Of a stretch of 64,000 bases of DNA, positions 27,170-36,392 are shown piece after piece. How positions within the stretch are numbered: the first letter of the stretch is position 1; each line of letters opens with the position of its first letter. The translations under genes were made by a program, and so were the position numbers. The DNA is taken from positions 310,001 to 374,000 of the forward strand of contig NZ_BLLG01000002.1 in assembly GCF_011766325.1 (NCBI RefSeq), given 5' to 3'. Source of the stretch: Streptomyces pacificus (GTDB taxonomy: Bacteria > Actinomycetota > Actinomycetes > Streptomycetales > Streptomycetaceae). A model generated the notes under the pieces. It was not told where the DNA came from. It did not search any database and saw only the letters and a program-made list of their open reading frames with translations.

Positions 27170-27955
27170 TCAGATGAACTTCTGGCCAGCGAGGTACTCC
27201 GCGAGCTGCTTGCCGCCCTCGCCCTCGTCCTTGACGATCGTGCCCGCGGTACGGGCCGGGCGCTCGGCCGCCGAGTCCACCGCGCTCCAGGCGCCCTCCA
27301 GGCCGACCTCCTCCGCCTCGATGCCGAGGTCGGACAGGTCCAGCGACTCCACCGGCTTCTTCTTCGCCGCCATGATGCCCTTGAAGGACGGGTAGCGCGC
27401 CTCGCCCGACTGGTCCGTCACGGACACGACCGCCGGCAGGGCCGCCTCCAGCCACTCCGACGCGGTGTCGCCGTCACGGCGGCCCTTGACGGTGCCCTCC
27501 TCGACGGAGACCTCGGACAGCAGGGTGACCTGCGGAACACCGAGCCGCTCGGCGAGGATCGCCGGAAGGACGCCCATGACGCCGTCGGTCGAGGCCATGC
27601 CGCACAGGACCACGTCGTAACCGGTCTTCTCGATCGCCTTGGCCAGGACCAGCGACGTGCCCATCACATCGGTGCCGTGCAGGTCGTCGTCCTCGACGTG
27701 GACGGCCTTGTCCGCACCCATGGACAGCGCCTTGCGCAGCGCGTCCTTGGCGTCCTCAGGACCGACGGTCAGCACGGTGATCTCGGCGCCGTCCGCCTCC
27801 TCGGCGATCTGCAGCGCCTGCTCGACGGCGTACTCGTCGAGCTCCGACAGCAGGCCGTCGACATCGTCGCGGTCGACGGTCAGGTCATCGGCGAAGTGCC
27901 GGTCGCCGGTGGCGTCGGGCACGTACTTCACACAGACAACGATCCTCAAGCTCAC
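27170..27955 (-). CDS. etfB: Electron transfer flavoprotein, beta subunit
   Basis: A 261-residue EtfB. It begins MSLRIVVCVKYVPDATGDRH and contains the AMP-binding region (VLCGMASTDGVMGVLPAILA) and the recognition-loop area GVPQVTLLSEV. It partners EtfA in transferring electrons from flavin dehydrogenases. The start is a GTG at 27955, with GGAG upstream. It is the first gene of the etfBA operon. The spacer upstream (to 28193) should hold the operon promoter. Confidence 0.97.
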   Translation of the reverse strand: MSLRIVVCVKYVPDATGDRHFADDLTVDRDDVDGLLSELDEYAVEQALQIAEEADGAEITVLTVGPEDAKDALRKALSMGADKAVHVEDDDLHGTDVMGTSLVLAKAIEKTGYDVVLCGMASTDGVMGVLPAILAERLGVPQVTLLSEVSVEEGTVKGRRDGDTASEWLEAALPAVVSVTDQSGEARYPSFKGIMAAKKKPVESLDLSDLGIEAEEVGLEGAWSAVDSAAERPARTAGTIVKDEGEGGKQLAEYLAGQKFI

Positions 27956-28160
27956 GCCGGCTCTCCTACTGCATCGTCATTACCGAGCTGCCTTGTGCAG
28001 GCAGCATAGGCGCCTGAAGGCGGGGTTCTCCGGTCGGGGCGACCGGCGCTCCGAACGAAATATTACTCGCCAGTACATCCACTGCGTACCCGGTGAACAA
28101 GCGCTTGGAACTGTGACCTTGCCAACGCTGAGTAACCGGGATCCCCCGCTCCCCCGCTCC

Positions 28161-28204
28161 CTCAGTCCCTCAGTCCCTCAGTCCCTCAGTCCCTCAGTCC
28201 CTCA
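28161..28204. repeat. 8-bp tandem repeat overlapping the end of a gene
   Basis: Five perfect copies of ctcagtcc plus a half copy. Its right end overlaps the stop codon (28194-28196) of the flavin reductase gene, so the stop is supplied by repeat sequence. Confidence 0.9.
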
Positions 28205-28700
28205 ACGCGTTGAAGCTCCCCTGGTGGTACAGCAGGGGGCGACCCGTCCCCTCAGGGTTGCCGGCGACCGCCTCGGCGATGACGACGCGGTGGTCCCCCG
28301 CCGGTACCCGGGCCACCACCCGGCAGACCAGCCACGCCAGCACGCCGTCCAGGAGCGGAACACCCTCGGGCCCGGTGCGCCAGCGGGTCGGCGGGGCGAA
28401 GCGGTCGGCGCCCCCGCGGGCGAACGTGGCGGCCAGATCGCGCTGCTCCTCGGCGAGTATGTGCACCCCGACATGGTCGGCGCCGGAGATGACCCGCCAG
28501 CTGGAAGAGCCGGTACCGACTCCGAACGACAGCAGCGGGGGCTCGGCCGCGACGGAGCTGAGCGAGGTGGCGGTGAAGCCCACCGGGCGATCGCCCTGAG
28601 CGGTGATGACCGCCACTCCGGCGGCGTGGCGCCGGAACACGGAGCGCAGCAGATCGGGGGAGGCGAGTCGAGGGGTGCCGAGGCCGGGCCTGGCCGCCAT
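28194..28700 (-). CDS. Flavin reductase family protein
   Basis: A 168-residue FMN-binding split-barrel protein. Conserved parts are FRRHAAGVAVITAQGDRPVG, FTATSLSSVAAEPPLLSFGV and GDHRVVIAEAV. These proteins use NAD(P)H to reduce FMN or FAD for a two-component monooxygenase. No oxygenase component is adjacent. The ATG at 28700 has GGAAGGA upstream; the frame continues further without similarity. The stop codon lies inside an 8-bp tandem repeat, so the C-terminus (NALRD) may have been set by repeat expansion. Confidence 0.85.
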   Translation of the reverse strand: MAARPGLGTPRLASPDLLRSVFRRHAAGVAVITAQGDRPVGFTATSLSSVAAEPPLLSFGVGTGSSSWRVISGADHVGVHILAEEQRDLAATFARGGADRFAPPTRWRTGPEGVPLLDGVLAWLVCRVVARVPAGDHRVVIAEAVAGNPEGTGRPLLYHQGSFNALRD

Positions 28701-28968
28701 GGAGGGGTCCTTCCGCGAGGGGATCGGTCGGGGTCGCCGCGGCTCAGACGCCCGGGCGGCGAGCGCTCGCGGCTGGCGCAGGAAGGGCGATCCGGTGCGG
28801 TCTCCGGCCGGAGGGAAAGGGCTTTGTCGGCACATCGTCAGACTGACGAGAGCGAGTGCGTGCAGTCAAGTGGGTCCGAGGCGATGGGAGCTGCGTCACG
28901 GACCGTCACCCGGCCGTCGCCGGACCGGACCGCTCCGTGTACTCGCCGCGTCTCCTCGCGGCGCGCCC

Positions 28969-29364
28969 TCACCGCGTCTCCTCGCCGGACCGGACCGCCG
29001 CGCCGAGGGCCGCGATGACGTCCGCCCTGCGCGGCAGGCCCGATGCCCTGCGCACGATCCGGCCACAGGAGTCGAGCACCAGCACGGTCGGGGTGCGCAG
29101 GACGTCCAGTTCGCGGACGAGCCCCAGACTGCCCTCGGCATCGATCTCGACATGGGCCACGCCGTCGACCATCCCCGCGACCTCCGCGAGTGTGCGGCGC
29201 GTCGCCCGGCACGGCTGGCAGAAGGCGCTGGAGAACTGGACGAGCGTCGCCCTCTCCCCCAGCCCGGCCCCCAGTTCGGCAGCACCCAGCCGCCGCGCCT
29301 CGCGCTGCTCGCCCCCCTCGTGCGCCTCGCACCCCTCGTGCGCCTCGTGCCGCCCGATCACCAT
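28969..29364 (-). CDS. Thioredoxin-family protein
   Basis: A 131-residue thioredoxin-fold protein with the redox motif FCQPC (Cys49, Cys52) where canonical thioredoxin has WCGPC, and the cis-proline segment LRTPTVLVL. Before the domain is a short Glu/His-rich segment with an EAHEG repeat. It is likely a cytoplasmic disulfide reductase or a specialised thioredoxin-like partner. The ATG at 29364 has GAAGAAGGG upstream; an ATG at 29439 would add 25 residues. It is not linked to a thioredoxin reductase. The gap of 268 bp to the flavin reductase makes co-transcription uncertain. Confidence 0.8.
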   Translation of the reverse strand: MVIGRHEAHEGCEAHEGGEQREARRLGAAELGAGLGERATLVQFSSAFCQPCRATRRTLAEVAGMVDGVAHVEIDAEGSLGLVRELDVLRTPTVLVLDSCGRIVRRASGLPRRADVIAALGAAVRSGEETR

Positions 29365-30025
29365 CGGCCCTTCTTCCGTCCGCCGGTACGCCGGTGCACC
29401 GGCGTACGTCACCGGCTCCGTCGGCGCGGGCACCGTCATGCTGCCGGCCCCGTCGTCGCCCTCGGTCCAGCGTTCCGGCGGCCGCGATGATTCCCGTACC
29501 CCGCGCGCGGGACCGCGGCGTACCGCCTCGCACTCCGCACGGCCAGGGGAGCACGGGACCGCGACGGCCGTCGGGCCCCGTGCTCCCGCGACCTGAGGGA
29601 AGGGGCCCGGCTCCACCGCGGCGGCATCCGCCGGGGTGTCCGCCGGATCGTACACACGCCGGCCGCCCGGCGGCGCACACCTGCCGCGTTCCCCGCCGCG
29701 GCGCCCCGCACCGCGAAGTACGGCGGAGTTCCGTGAAACACCGCGAAACACCGCGAAGACCGACCCACCCCGCCCCCGCCACGGCGCGCGGGCGAGCCGG
29801 GGAAGGCGGCACCAGGCCGGGCGCGACCGGGCGGGACCCGGCGGCGGACACCATGGCGGCGTCCCAGGTGACACGACGTGACGAGAATCTCGCCGGACGA
29901 CGCGCCGAGGACTGGCCGTTGCGCCGCACATGGGGCAGCATCTGCCCAATGCCGAATACCTACGGCTGCGTAACCTCCGCTGGGAGAACCCTCCCCGGGA
30001 CTCAGAAGGAAGGGCCTCTCCCGAC
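29365..30025. other. 661-bp divergent spacer, no gene supported
   Basis: The spacer lies between the thioredoxin and acyltransferase genes. It holds three copies of accgcgaa (about 29709-29757) and is otherwise featureless G/C-rich sequence. Open frames continue from both flanking genes into it but lack family similarity. Promoters for both genes should lie here. Confidence 0.5.
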
Positions 30026-30748
30026 ATGGCAGAGCTCGTCTACCGGCCGGTCATCGGCGCCGCACTCACGATGTTCAAGGCGCTCGACCTGAAGATCGAC
30101 TGCCAGGGTTCGGAGAACATCCCCCGCTCCGGCGGGGCGGTGCTGGTGAGCAATCACATCGGCTACCTGGACTTCATCTTCTCCGGTATGGCCGCGCTGC
30201 CCCAGAAGCGCCTGGTGCGTTTCATGGCGAAGGAGTCCGTCTTCCGGCACCGGGTCTCGGGCCCGCTGATGCGGGGCATGAAGCACATCCCGGTGGACCG
30301 GCGCCAGGGCGAGGATGCGTACGCCCACGCGCTGGACTCGCTGCGCGCCGGCGAGGTGATCGGTGTCTTCCCGGAGGCCACGATCTCCCCGTCGTTCACG
30401 TTGAAGGGCTTCAAGTCCGGCGCGGCACGGCTCGCCCAGGAGGCCGGTGTGCCGCTCGTCCCGATGGCCCTGTGGGGCACGCAGCGGCTGTGGACCAAGG
30501 GCCGGCCGAGGAACCTCAGGCGCAGCCACATCCCGGTGACGATCCGCGTCGGCGAGGCCATGGAGGCACCGACCGACCAGTACGCCGGCGCGATCACACG
30601 CCGGCTGCGGGAGCGTGTGCAGGAACTGCTGGAGTCGGCGCAGCGCGCCTATCCGGTGCGCCCCAGGGACGCCTCCGACACCTGGTGGGTGCCCGCTCAC
30701 CTCGGGGGCACGGCCCCCACTCCCGCGGAGGTCCGCGAGGCCCGCTGA
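30026..30748 (+). CDS. 1-acylglycerol-3-phosphate O-acyltransferase (PlsC-like)
   Basis: A 240-residue acyltransferase. The catalytic NHIGYLDF motif gives the NH-x4-D box (Asn43, His44, Asp49); RFMAKESVF, the arginine-containing GMKHIPVDRR, and GVFPEATISPS (in place of the usual FPEGTRS) are the other three motifs. It transfers an acyl chain to lysophosphatidate or a related lysolipid at the membrane. The frame is open 32 codons upstream, but the ATG at 30026, with AAGGAAGGG upstream, begins at the domain start. The convergent antiporter gene ends 20 bp after it. Confidence 0.88.
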   Translation: MAELVYRPVIGAALTMFKALDLKIDCQGSENIPRSGGAVLVSNHIGYLDFIFSGMAALPQKRLVRFMAKESVFRHRVSGPLMRGMKHIPVDRRQGEDAYAHALDSLRAGEVIGVFPEATISPSFTLKGFKSGAARLAQEAGVPLVPMALWGTQRLWTKGRPRNLRRSHIPVTIRVGEAMEAPTDQYAGAITRRLRERVQELLESAQRAYPVRPRDASDTWWVPAHLGGTAPTPAEVREAR

Positions 30749-30768
30749 GGGCCCGGGGGCCGCGCCCC

Positions 30769-31965
30769 TCACCCGGACCCGGTAATGACGGGGTGCCCGC
30801 CGCGGCGCCCTGCCCCCGCCCCCGGGACCGGGCGGGCCCCGGCGAACCGGGTGATCACGGGTCCGGCGACGGCGAGCAGCAGGACGTAGGCGGCGACCAG
30901 GGCGCCGAGCCGGTCCTGCCGCACACCCACCAGGCCGATCATCACGATGGAGAACTCGCCGCGCGCGATGAGCGCGGTGCCGGCCCGCAGCCGGCCCCGT
31001 GGCCCCGCGCCCTCGCGCCTCGCCGCGTACCAGCCGGTCATCACCTTGGTCAGAGCCGTGACCACCGCCAGCAGCAGGGCGGCGGGAAGCACCGGCAGCA
31101 GGGCAGGGGGGCTGATGGCCAGACCGATGGCGAGGAAGAAGACGGCGGCGAACAGGTCCCGCAACGGGCTCAGCACCTGGCGCGCCCGCTCGGCCGCCTC
31201 CCCGGTGAGCGACAGTCCTACGAGGAACGCGCCGACGGCGGCGGAGACATGGACGGCCTCGGCGAGAGCCGCCACGACCAGTGTCACACCGAGCACCCGC
31301 AGCAGCAGTTGCTCCGGGTCCGGGCGCAGCCGCAGCAGCGCCCGCCCCAGCCGGTGCCCCCACCAGTACGACACGGCGAACGCGGCGAGCAACGCACCAA
31401 GCGCCAGCAGCACGCCCAGCAGAGCCTGCCGCCAGGTGCCCCCGGCGGCGACGACGGACAGCAGCGGGAGGAATCCCGCCATCGCGAAGTCCTCGAGCAC
31501 CAGTACCGACAGCACGGCGGGGGTCTCCCGGTTGCCGAGCCGGCGCAGATCGCCCAGCAGACGGGCGACGATGCCCGAGGAGGAGATGTACGTCACCCCC
31601 GCGAGGGCCAGAGTCCCGGTCGCGTCCAGCCCGAGCAGCCACCCCGCAACGGCCCCCGGGGTCGCGTTCAGCACCAGGTCCACCACCGCGCTGGGCAGAT
31701 GGCGGCGCAGGCTGACGGCGAACTCCGGCACGGTGAACTCGAGGCCCAGCACCAGCAGCAGGAGGACCACCCCGATGCCGGCGCCGGTCTCCACGAACGG
31801 GCCGGCGGCGGGAACCGGGGCGATGCCCCCTTCGCCGAGCGCCAGCCCGGCCAGGAGGTACAGCGGGATCGGCGAGAGGGCGAAACGCCGGGCAAGCGCC
31901 CCGAGCACGCTCAGCGCGGCGAGGATGGCGCCCAGCTCCAGCATCAGGGCGACCGAGACGTTCAC
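30769..31965 (-). CDS. CPA2-type cation:proton antiporter (KhtU-like)
   Basis: A 398-residue membrane protein with about 12 hydrophobic segments and the Na+/H+ exchanger fold; VVLLLLVLGLEFTV, VTYISSSGIVARLL and ALIARGEFSIVMIGLVG are characteristic of the Kef/CPA2 group. It lacks a C-terminal RCK domain; that role is provided by the separate gene three bases upstream, as in the Bacillus KhtTU potassium/proton antiporter. The GTG start follows the upstream stop by 3 bases, so the pair is co-translated. It would export K+ (or Na+) in exchange for protons. Confidence 0.88.
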   Translation of the reverse strand: MNVSVALMLELGAILAALSVLGALARRFALSPIPLYLLAGLALGEGGIAPVPAAGPFVETGAGIGVVLLLLVLGLEFTVPEFAVSLRRHLPSAVVDLVLNATPGAVAGWLLGLDATGTLALAGVTYISSSGIVARLLGDLRRLGNRETPAVLSVLVLEDFAMAGFLPLLSVVAAGGTWRQALLGVLLALGALLAAFAVSYWWGHRLGRALLRLRPDPEQLLLRVLGVTLVVAALAEAVHVSAAVGAFLVGLSLTGEAAERARQVLSPLRDLFAAVFFLAIGLAISPPALLPVLPAALLLAVVTALTKVMTGWYAARREGAGPRGRLRAGTALIARGEFSIVMIGLVGVRQDRLGALVAAYVLLLAVAGPVITRFAGARPVPGAGAGRRGGHPVITGSG

Positions 31966-31968
31966 GGC

Positions 31969-32448
31969 TCAGCCCTGGATGATCTGTTCCACCGCGGAGA
32001 TCCCGTCGCGGGTCCCGATCACCACCAGCACGTCCCCGGCGCGCAGCAGCTCCCCCGGCCCCGGGGAGGGGATCACCTCCTCGCCGCGCACGACCGCCAC
32101 GATGGACGCCCCGGTCCGGGTCCGGGCCCTCGTCTCCCCCAGCGGACGGTCGGCGAAGGGCCCGGCCGCCCGCACCTCGACCTGCCCGGCGCTGAGTCCG
32201 GGCACCTCCTTGGTCAGGTCGGCGAACCGCTCGGCGATACGCGGCGCACCCAGGATCTCGGCGAGGGTGTCCGCCTCCTCGTCGGTGAGCCGGAACACGA
32301 CCCGCGCCTCGTCCGGATCCACCCCCTCGTAGACCATCAGTTCGAATTCGCCCGACCGGCGGGCGACGACGCACATCCGGTCCCCCTCCCGGTTGGCGAA
32401 CTCGTAGCGCATCCCGACCCCGGGCAGCAGCACCTCGTTGACGTCCAT
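31969..32448 (-). CDS. KhtT-like regulatory subunit with TrkA-C domain
   Basis: A 159-residue soluble protein. The N-terminal half (MDVNEVLLPGVGMRYEFANR) matches KhtT-type gating subunits; the C-terminal TrkA-C/RCK_C domain includes GASIVAVVRGEEVIPSPGP and GDVLVVIGTRDGI. In KhtTU systems it controls the antiporter in response to pH or nucleotides. No Rossmann RCK_N domain is present, as in the family. It precedes the antiporter by 3 bases. The ATG at 32448 lacks a strong ribosome binding site. A KhtT/KhtU assignment is by family and gene order. Confidence 0.85.
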   Translation of the reverse strand: MDVNEVLLPGVGMRYEFANREGDRMCVVARRSGEFELMVYEGVDPDEARVVFRLTDEEADTLAEILGAPRIAERFADLTKEVPGLSAGQVEVRAAGPFADRPLGETRARTRTGASIVAVVRGEEVIPSPGPGELLRAGDVLVVIGTRDGISAVEQIIQG

Positions 32449-32678
32449 GCGGCCATCATCACGTCGCACGCGGCCCCTTGCGCACACAGACGAAGGAGGC
32501 ATACGGGGGTTTCACCGGCGGCCGGGGGACAGGCCGGCCCGTCCTCGACGGCGCGCGGGCACGGCGGATCCGGGCGGGGGACGGCCATCCCCCGCCCCTT
32601 CGCACCGCCGTGCCGCAGCCTCAGCGGATCCGGGCGGGCACCAGGGGCCGGGCACCGGAACGCCCCCCGTGGGCGCCG

Positions 32679-33749
32679 TCAGCGCGCCATCTCCTCCTTC
32701 AGCGCGAGGACGAAGGCGTCCACGTCGTCCTCGGCCGTGTCGAACGAGCACATCCAGCGGACGTCCCCGGCGGCCTCGTCCCAGAAGTAGAAGCGGAAAC
32801 GCTTCTGCAGCCGACGGCTCACCTCCTGCGGCAGCCGGGCGAAGACCGCGTTCGCCTGGACCGGGTAGAGGACCTCCACCCCGTCCACCGCCCGGACGCC
32901 CTCGGCGAGCCGCTGGGCCATGGTGTTGGCGTGCCGGGCGTTGCGCAGCCACAGGTCCTTGGCCAGCAGCGCCTCCAGTTGTACGGCGACGAAGCGCATT
33001 TTCGAGGCGAGCTGCATGGACATCTTGCGCAGATGCTTCATATGGCTGACCGCGTCGGGGTTGAGCACGACGACCGCCTCGCCGAACATCATGCCGTTCT
33101 TGGTCCCGCCGTAGGAGATGACGTCCACGCCGACGGCATTGGTGAACGCACGCATCGGCACGTCAAGCGAGGCCGCCGCGTTGGCTATCCGCGCACCGTC
33201 GAGATGGACCTTCATCCCGAGACCGTGGGCGTGGTCGACGATCGCGCGGACCTCGTCCACCGTGTAGACCGTGCCGAGTTCGGTGTTCTGGGTGATCGAG
33301 ACGACCTGCGGCATGGCGCGGTGCTCGTCCTCCCAGCCCCAGGCCTGCCGGTCGACCAGCTCGGGGGTGAGCTTGCCGTCCGGGGTCGGCACGGTCAGCA
33401 GCTTCAGCCCGCCCATCCGCTCCGGAGCGCCGCCCTCGTCCACGTTGATGTGGGCGCTCTCGGCGCAGACGACCGCGCCCCACCGGTCGGTGAGGGCCTG
33501 CAGGGCGGTGACGTTGGCGCCGGTGCCGTTGAAGACGGGGAACGCCTCGGCGCCGGAGCCGAAGTGGCTGTGCATGATCCGCTGGAGGTGGTCCGTGTAC
33601 GCGTCCTCCCCGTAGGCGACCTGGTGGCCGCCGTTGGCCAGGGCGAGGGCGGCAAGGACCTCCGGGTGGGCCCCCGCGTAGTTGTCGCTGGCGAAGCCCC
33701 TTACGCCGGGGTCGTGGTGCCGTCGGGCATCGGTCCTCGTCGGGATCAC
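32679..33749 (-). CDS. Threonine aldolase-family PLP enzyme
   Basis: A 356-residue fold-type I PLP enzyme. It begins with a substrate loop (GFASDNYAGAHPEVLAAL), has FNGTGANVTALQAL for the PLP ring, HLDGARIANAA for the PLP-binding Asp, and Lys in ISYGGTKNGMMF as the Schiff base. It resembles low-specificity L-threonine aldolases and cleaves beta-hydroxy amino acids to glycine and an aldehyde. The GTG start (33747-33749) overlaps the SDR stop in GTGA, so the two genes are translationally coupled. The operon with SDR and DUF6421 suggests a specific joint pathway. Confidence 0.85.
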   Translation of the reverse strand: MIPTRTDARRHHDPGVRGFASDNYAGAHPEVLAALALANGGHQVAYGEDAYTDHLQRIMHSHFGSGAEAFPVFNGTGANVTALQALTDRWGAVVCAESAHINVDEGGAPERMGGLKLLTVPTPDGKLTPELVDRQAWGWEDEHRAMPQVVSITQNTELGTVYTVDEVRAIVDHAHGLGMKVHLDGARIANAAASLDVPMRAFTNAVGVDVISYGGTKNGMMFGEAVVVLNPDAVSHMKHLRKMSMQLASKMRFVAVQLEALLAKDLWLRNARHANTMAQRLAEGVRAVDGVEVLYPVQANAVFARLPQEVSRRLQKRFRFYFWDEAAGDVRWMCSFDTAEDDVDAFVLALKEEMAR

Positions 33750-34501
33750 GGCTCGGGGGTCAGCCACAGGCGCTGTCCATTCACTTCCGGGGCGGGCCGG
33801 TCCCAGACTCCGGCAATGGCCTCGGCCAGTTCCCCGACGTCCGTGAAGCCCGCGAACTTGGCGTTCGGGCGCTCGGCGCGCATCGCGTCGTGCACGAGCG
33901 CCTTGACGACCAGGATGGCAGCCGCGGAACGGGGGCCGTCCTCGCCCCCGGCCTTCCTGAGGGAGTCGGCGAGCGCCAGGGTCCAGGCCTCGGCCGCCGC
34001 CTTGGCGGCCGCGTAGGCCGCGTTGCCCTCGGTGGGCTTCGCCGCCCCGGACTGGCTGACCAGCACGAAGCGCCCCCTGTCGCTGCGCTTCAGCGCCTCG
34101 TGGAACGCGAGGGAGGTGTTCTGCACCGTGCGGATCAGCAGCTTCTCGAGCAGCTGCCAGTCGCCCAGGTCCGTCTCGCCGAAGGTGGCGCAGCCGCGCC
34201 AGCCGCCGACCAGGTGGACCAGGCCGTCGACGCGGCCGAACTCCTTCTCGGTCTGGGCGGCCCACTCGCGGGTGGCGGCCGGGTCGAGCAGGTCTACGGT
34301 GTCGCCAGTGACGGTCGCCCCGCCGTGCGCGTACCGGGCCTCGTCGACCGCCTGGGCGAGCCGCTCGGTGTCCGCGTCCGACGCCACGACGATCGCGCCA
34401 GCCTCGGCGAGGCGGAGCAGGGTGGCGCGGCCGGCCGGGCCGGCCGCGCCGGCAACCGCGATCACCGTACCGTCGAGGGCTCCGTTGCCGTTCACATTCA
34501 T
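33746..34501 (-). CDS. Short-chain dehydrogenase/reductase
   Basis: A 251-residue SDR. The NAD(P)-binding motif is VAGAAGPAGRATLL near the N-terminus, catalytic Tyr and Lys are in NAAYAAAKAAAEAW, and the Ser precedes them in LVSQSGAA. NHLVGG-like VHLVGGWRG replaces the usual NNAG motif. The ATG at 34501 follows GGAGGAG; a GTG at 34531 would overlap the DUF6421 stop. It lies between DUF6421 and the aldolase, with 26 bp and a 4-bp overlap. It would reduce or oxidise a carbonyl or alcohol in the same pathway as the aldolase. Confidence 0.88.
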   Translation of the reverse strand: MNVNGNGALDGTVIAVAGAAGPAGRATLLRLAEAGAIVVASDADTERLAQAVDEARYAHGGATVTGDTVDLLDPAATREWAAQTEKEFGRVDGLVHLVGGWRGCATFGETDLGDWQLLEKLLIRTVQNTSLAFHEALKRSDRGRFVLVSQSGAAKPTEGNAAYAAAKAAAEAWTLALADSLRKAGGEDGPRSAAAILVVKALVHDAMRAERPNAKFAGFTDVGELAEAIAGVWDRPAPEVNGQRLWLTPEP

Positions 34502-34527
34502 CGTGCTGGTCTCCTCCGTACGAGAGC

Positions 34528-35922
34528 TCACGCGGCGACTCGCTCGGCGGACCGGGCCGTGATCCCCTGGGTGGAGGCGATCACGCCCTTCAGCTTCTTG
34601 GAGAGCGCCTCAAAGAACATGCTGAGCGGAAACTCGTCCGGAAGCACGTCGTCCACGAGCTTGCGCGGCGGCTGGCTCAGGTCCAGGGCGTCGGGGCCCT
34701 TCGCCCAGCGGGAGCCCGGGTGCGGGGGGAGGTAGGTCGAGACCAGCTCGTAGGCCTTGAACCAGTGGACGAGCTTGGGGCGGTCGATGCCGTCGCGGTA
34801 GAGCTTCTCGATCTCGGCGCAGAGCTGGTTGGTGACCTGCGGGGCCCGCTCCCAGTCGATCCTCAGCGTGTTGTCCGTCCAGCGCACCACATCGTGCCTG
34901 TGGAGGTAGGCGAAGAGCAGCTGGCCGCCGAGCCCGTCGTAGTTGCGCACCCGGTCGCCGGTGACGGGAAAGCGGAACATCCGGTCGAACAGCACCGCGT
35001 ACTGGACGTCGCGGCCGTGCGCGTTGCCCTCGGCCTCCAGCTTCACGGCCTCCTTGAAGGCGGTGAGATCGCAGCGCAGCTCCTCCAGGCCGTACATCCA
35101 GAACGGCTGCCGCTGTTTGATCATGAAGGGGTCGAACGGCAGGTCGCCGTGGCTGTGGGTGCGGTCGTGGATCATGTCCCACAGGACAAAGGCCTTCTCG
35201 CACCGCTCCTGGTCGTGGACCATGGAGGCCACGTCCTCGGGGAGGTCGACGGAGAGGACGTCCACCGCGGCCTCGGTCACCCGGCGGAAACGGGCGGCTT
35301 CGCGGTCGCAGAAGATGCCGCCCCAGCTGAACCGATCGGGGGCCTCGCGCACGGCTATGGTCTCGGGGAACAGCACAGCCGAGTTGGTGTCGTAGCCGGC
35401 GGTGAAGTCCTCGAAGGTGATCCCGCAGAAGAGCGGGTTGTCGTAGCGGGTCGCCTCCAGCTCCGCCAGCCAGTCGGGCCAGACCATGCGCAGGACCACG
35501 GCCTCCAGGTTGCGGTCCGGGTTGCCGTTCTGCGTGTACATGGGGAAGACCACCAGGTGCTGCAGGCCGTCCACGCGGTCGGCGGCGGGCTGGAAGGCCA
35601 GCAGCGAGTCGAGGAAGTCCGGCACGGCGAAGCCGCCGTCGGCCCACTTGCGGAGATCGGCGACGAGCGCGCGGTGGTACGCGGCGTCGTGCGGGAGCAG
35701 CGGGGAGATCTCCTCCACGGCGGCGGTCACACGCTCGACGGCGTACTCGGCTGCGGCGGGCACCGGGGCGCCCTCGGCGCCGAAGTCGATGGAACCGTCC
35801 TCGGACTGCCAGGGCCTGATCTCCTCGACGGCCTCCTTGAGCGTCCGCCAGGCAGGATGCCCGACCACCGCCGTGGCCGTCGCCGCGTCCGCCGCAGCGT
35901 TCTGCACAAGAGTTTCCGTCAT
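34528..35922 (-). CDS. DUF6421 family protein
   Basis: A 464-residue protein I recognise as DUF6421 by context and content; its function is unknown. It is soluble, acidic in the N-terminal third, with many His and Asp residues in conserved-looking stretches: LWDMIHDRTHSHGDLPFDPF (possible metal-binding), YDNPLFCGITFEDF and WGGIFCDREAARF. There is no signal peptide or membrane helix. It is the first gene of an operon with an SDR (26 bp away) and a threonine aldolase-like gene, so it may be an enzyme or partner in a three-step conversion. The ATG at 35922 has GGAGGAA upstream and a regulated-looking promoter. Confidence 0.8.
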   Translation of the reverse strand: MTETLVQNAAADAATATAVVGHPAWRTLKEAVEEIRPWQSEDGSIDFGAEGAPVPAAAEYAVERVTAAVEEISPLLPHDAAYHRALVADLRKWADGGFAVPDFLDSLLAFQPAADRVDGLQHLVVFPMYTQNGNPDRNLEAVVLRMVWPDWLAELEATRYDNPLFCGITFEDFTAGYDTNSAVLFPETIAVREAPDRFSWGGIFCDREAARFRRVTEAAVDVLSVDLPEDVASMVHDQERCEKAFVLWDMIHDRTHSHGDLPFDPFMIKQRQPFWMYGLEELRCDLTAFKEAVKLEAEGNAHGRDVQYAVLFDRMFRFPVTGDRVRNYDGLGGQLLFAYLHRHDVVRWTDNTLRIDWERAPQVTNQLCAEIEKLYRDGIDRPKLVHWFKAYELVSTYLPPHPGSRWAKGPDALDLSQPPRKLVDDVLPDEFPLSMFFEALSKKLKGVIASTQGITARSAERVAA

Positions 35923-36392
35923 GTCACTTCCTCCACGGGAGAACCTCGCGTCAAGACACCGTATCTATGCCCGGTTCTCCCACACAAGGGGAACCCTGGG
36001 AAATTATCCTGCCCCACCCCCATGGTCACCGCAGATTTTTCCGTGATCTGGGCCATACGAGACGATGGCTACGGCAATCCCCACAGGAGACCCCGCCCGG
36101 GGCACTCCAGGGACGGGAGCCGTCCGGGACGCGGCAGCGGCTTCGTCAAGCCCCCCAGGACTCGCCCACGCCCGAGTGAGCCGACGAGGGGCCGCTGAGT
36201 CGCTGAATCGCCTTCCCCCAAGCCCGGCACCCCATGCACGACCGGTTACGGCCGTGGTGGAGGCCACTAGGCTGCGGCCGTGCCGCGCGGCGCCGGGAGC
36301 CGCAGCGCGGGCCGCGCGGGGCGGTGGCCACCTCGCGGGAGCCGCCGGCACGAACGGCCCGAGCCCGACACATCGACGGAAGCGAGAAGATC
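35923..36392. other. 470-bp divergent spacer with an inverted repeat, no gene
   Basis: The left end holds the DUF6421 promoter with inverted repeats at 35937-35981 and a third half-site (ggggaacc, 35988-35995). The rest has no supported gene; the GDPD frame extends into it only as Arg-rich sequence. A low-G/C patch at about 35995-36060 is unusual for the window and likely marks promoter DNA. Confidence 0.5.
35937..35981 (-). promoter_or_regulatory. Inverted repeat flanking the likely -10 of the DUF6421 operon
   Basis: gggagaacc (35937-35945) and ggttctccc (35973-35981) are perfect inverted 9-mers enclosing an AT-richer stretch with ATAGATAC (on the minus strand) that could be a -10. This arrangement suits a repressor or activator binding site. 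Confidence 0.45.
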
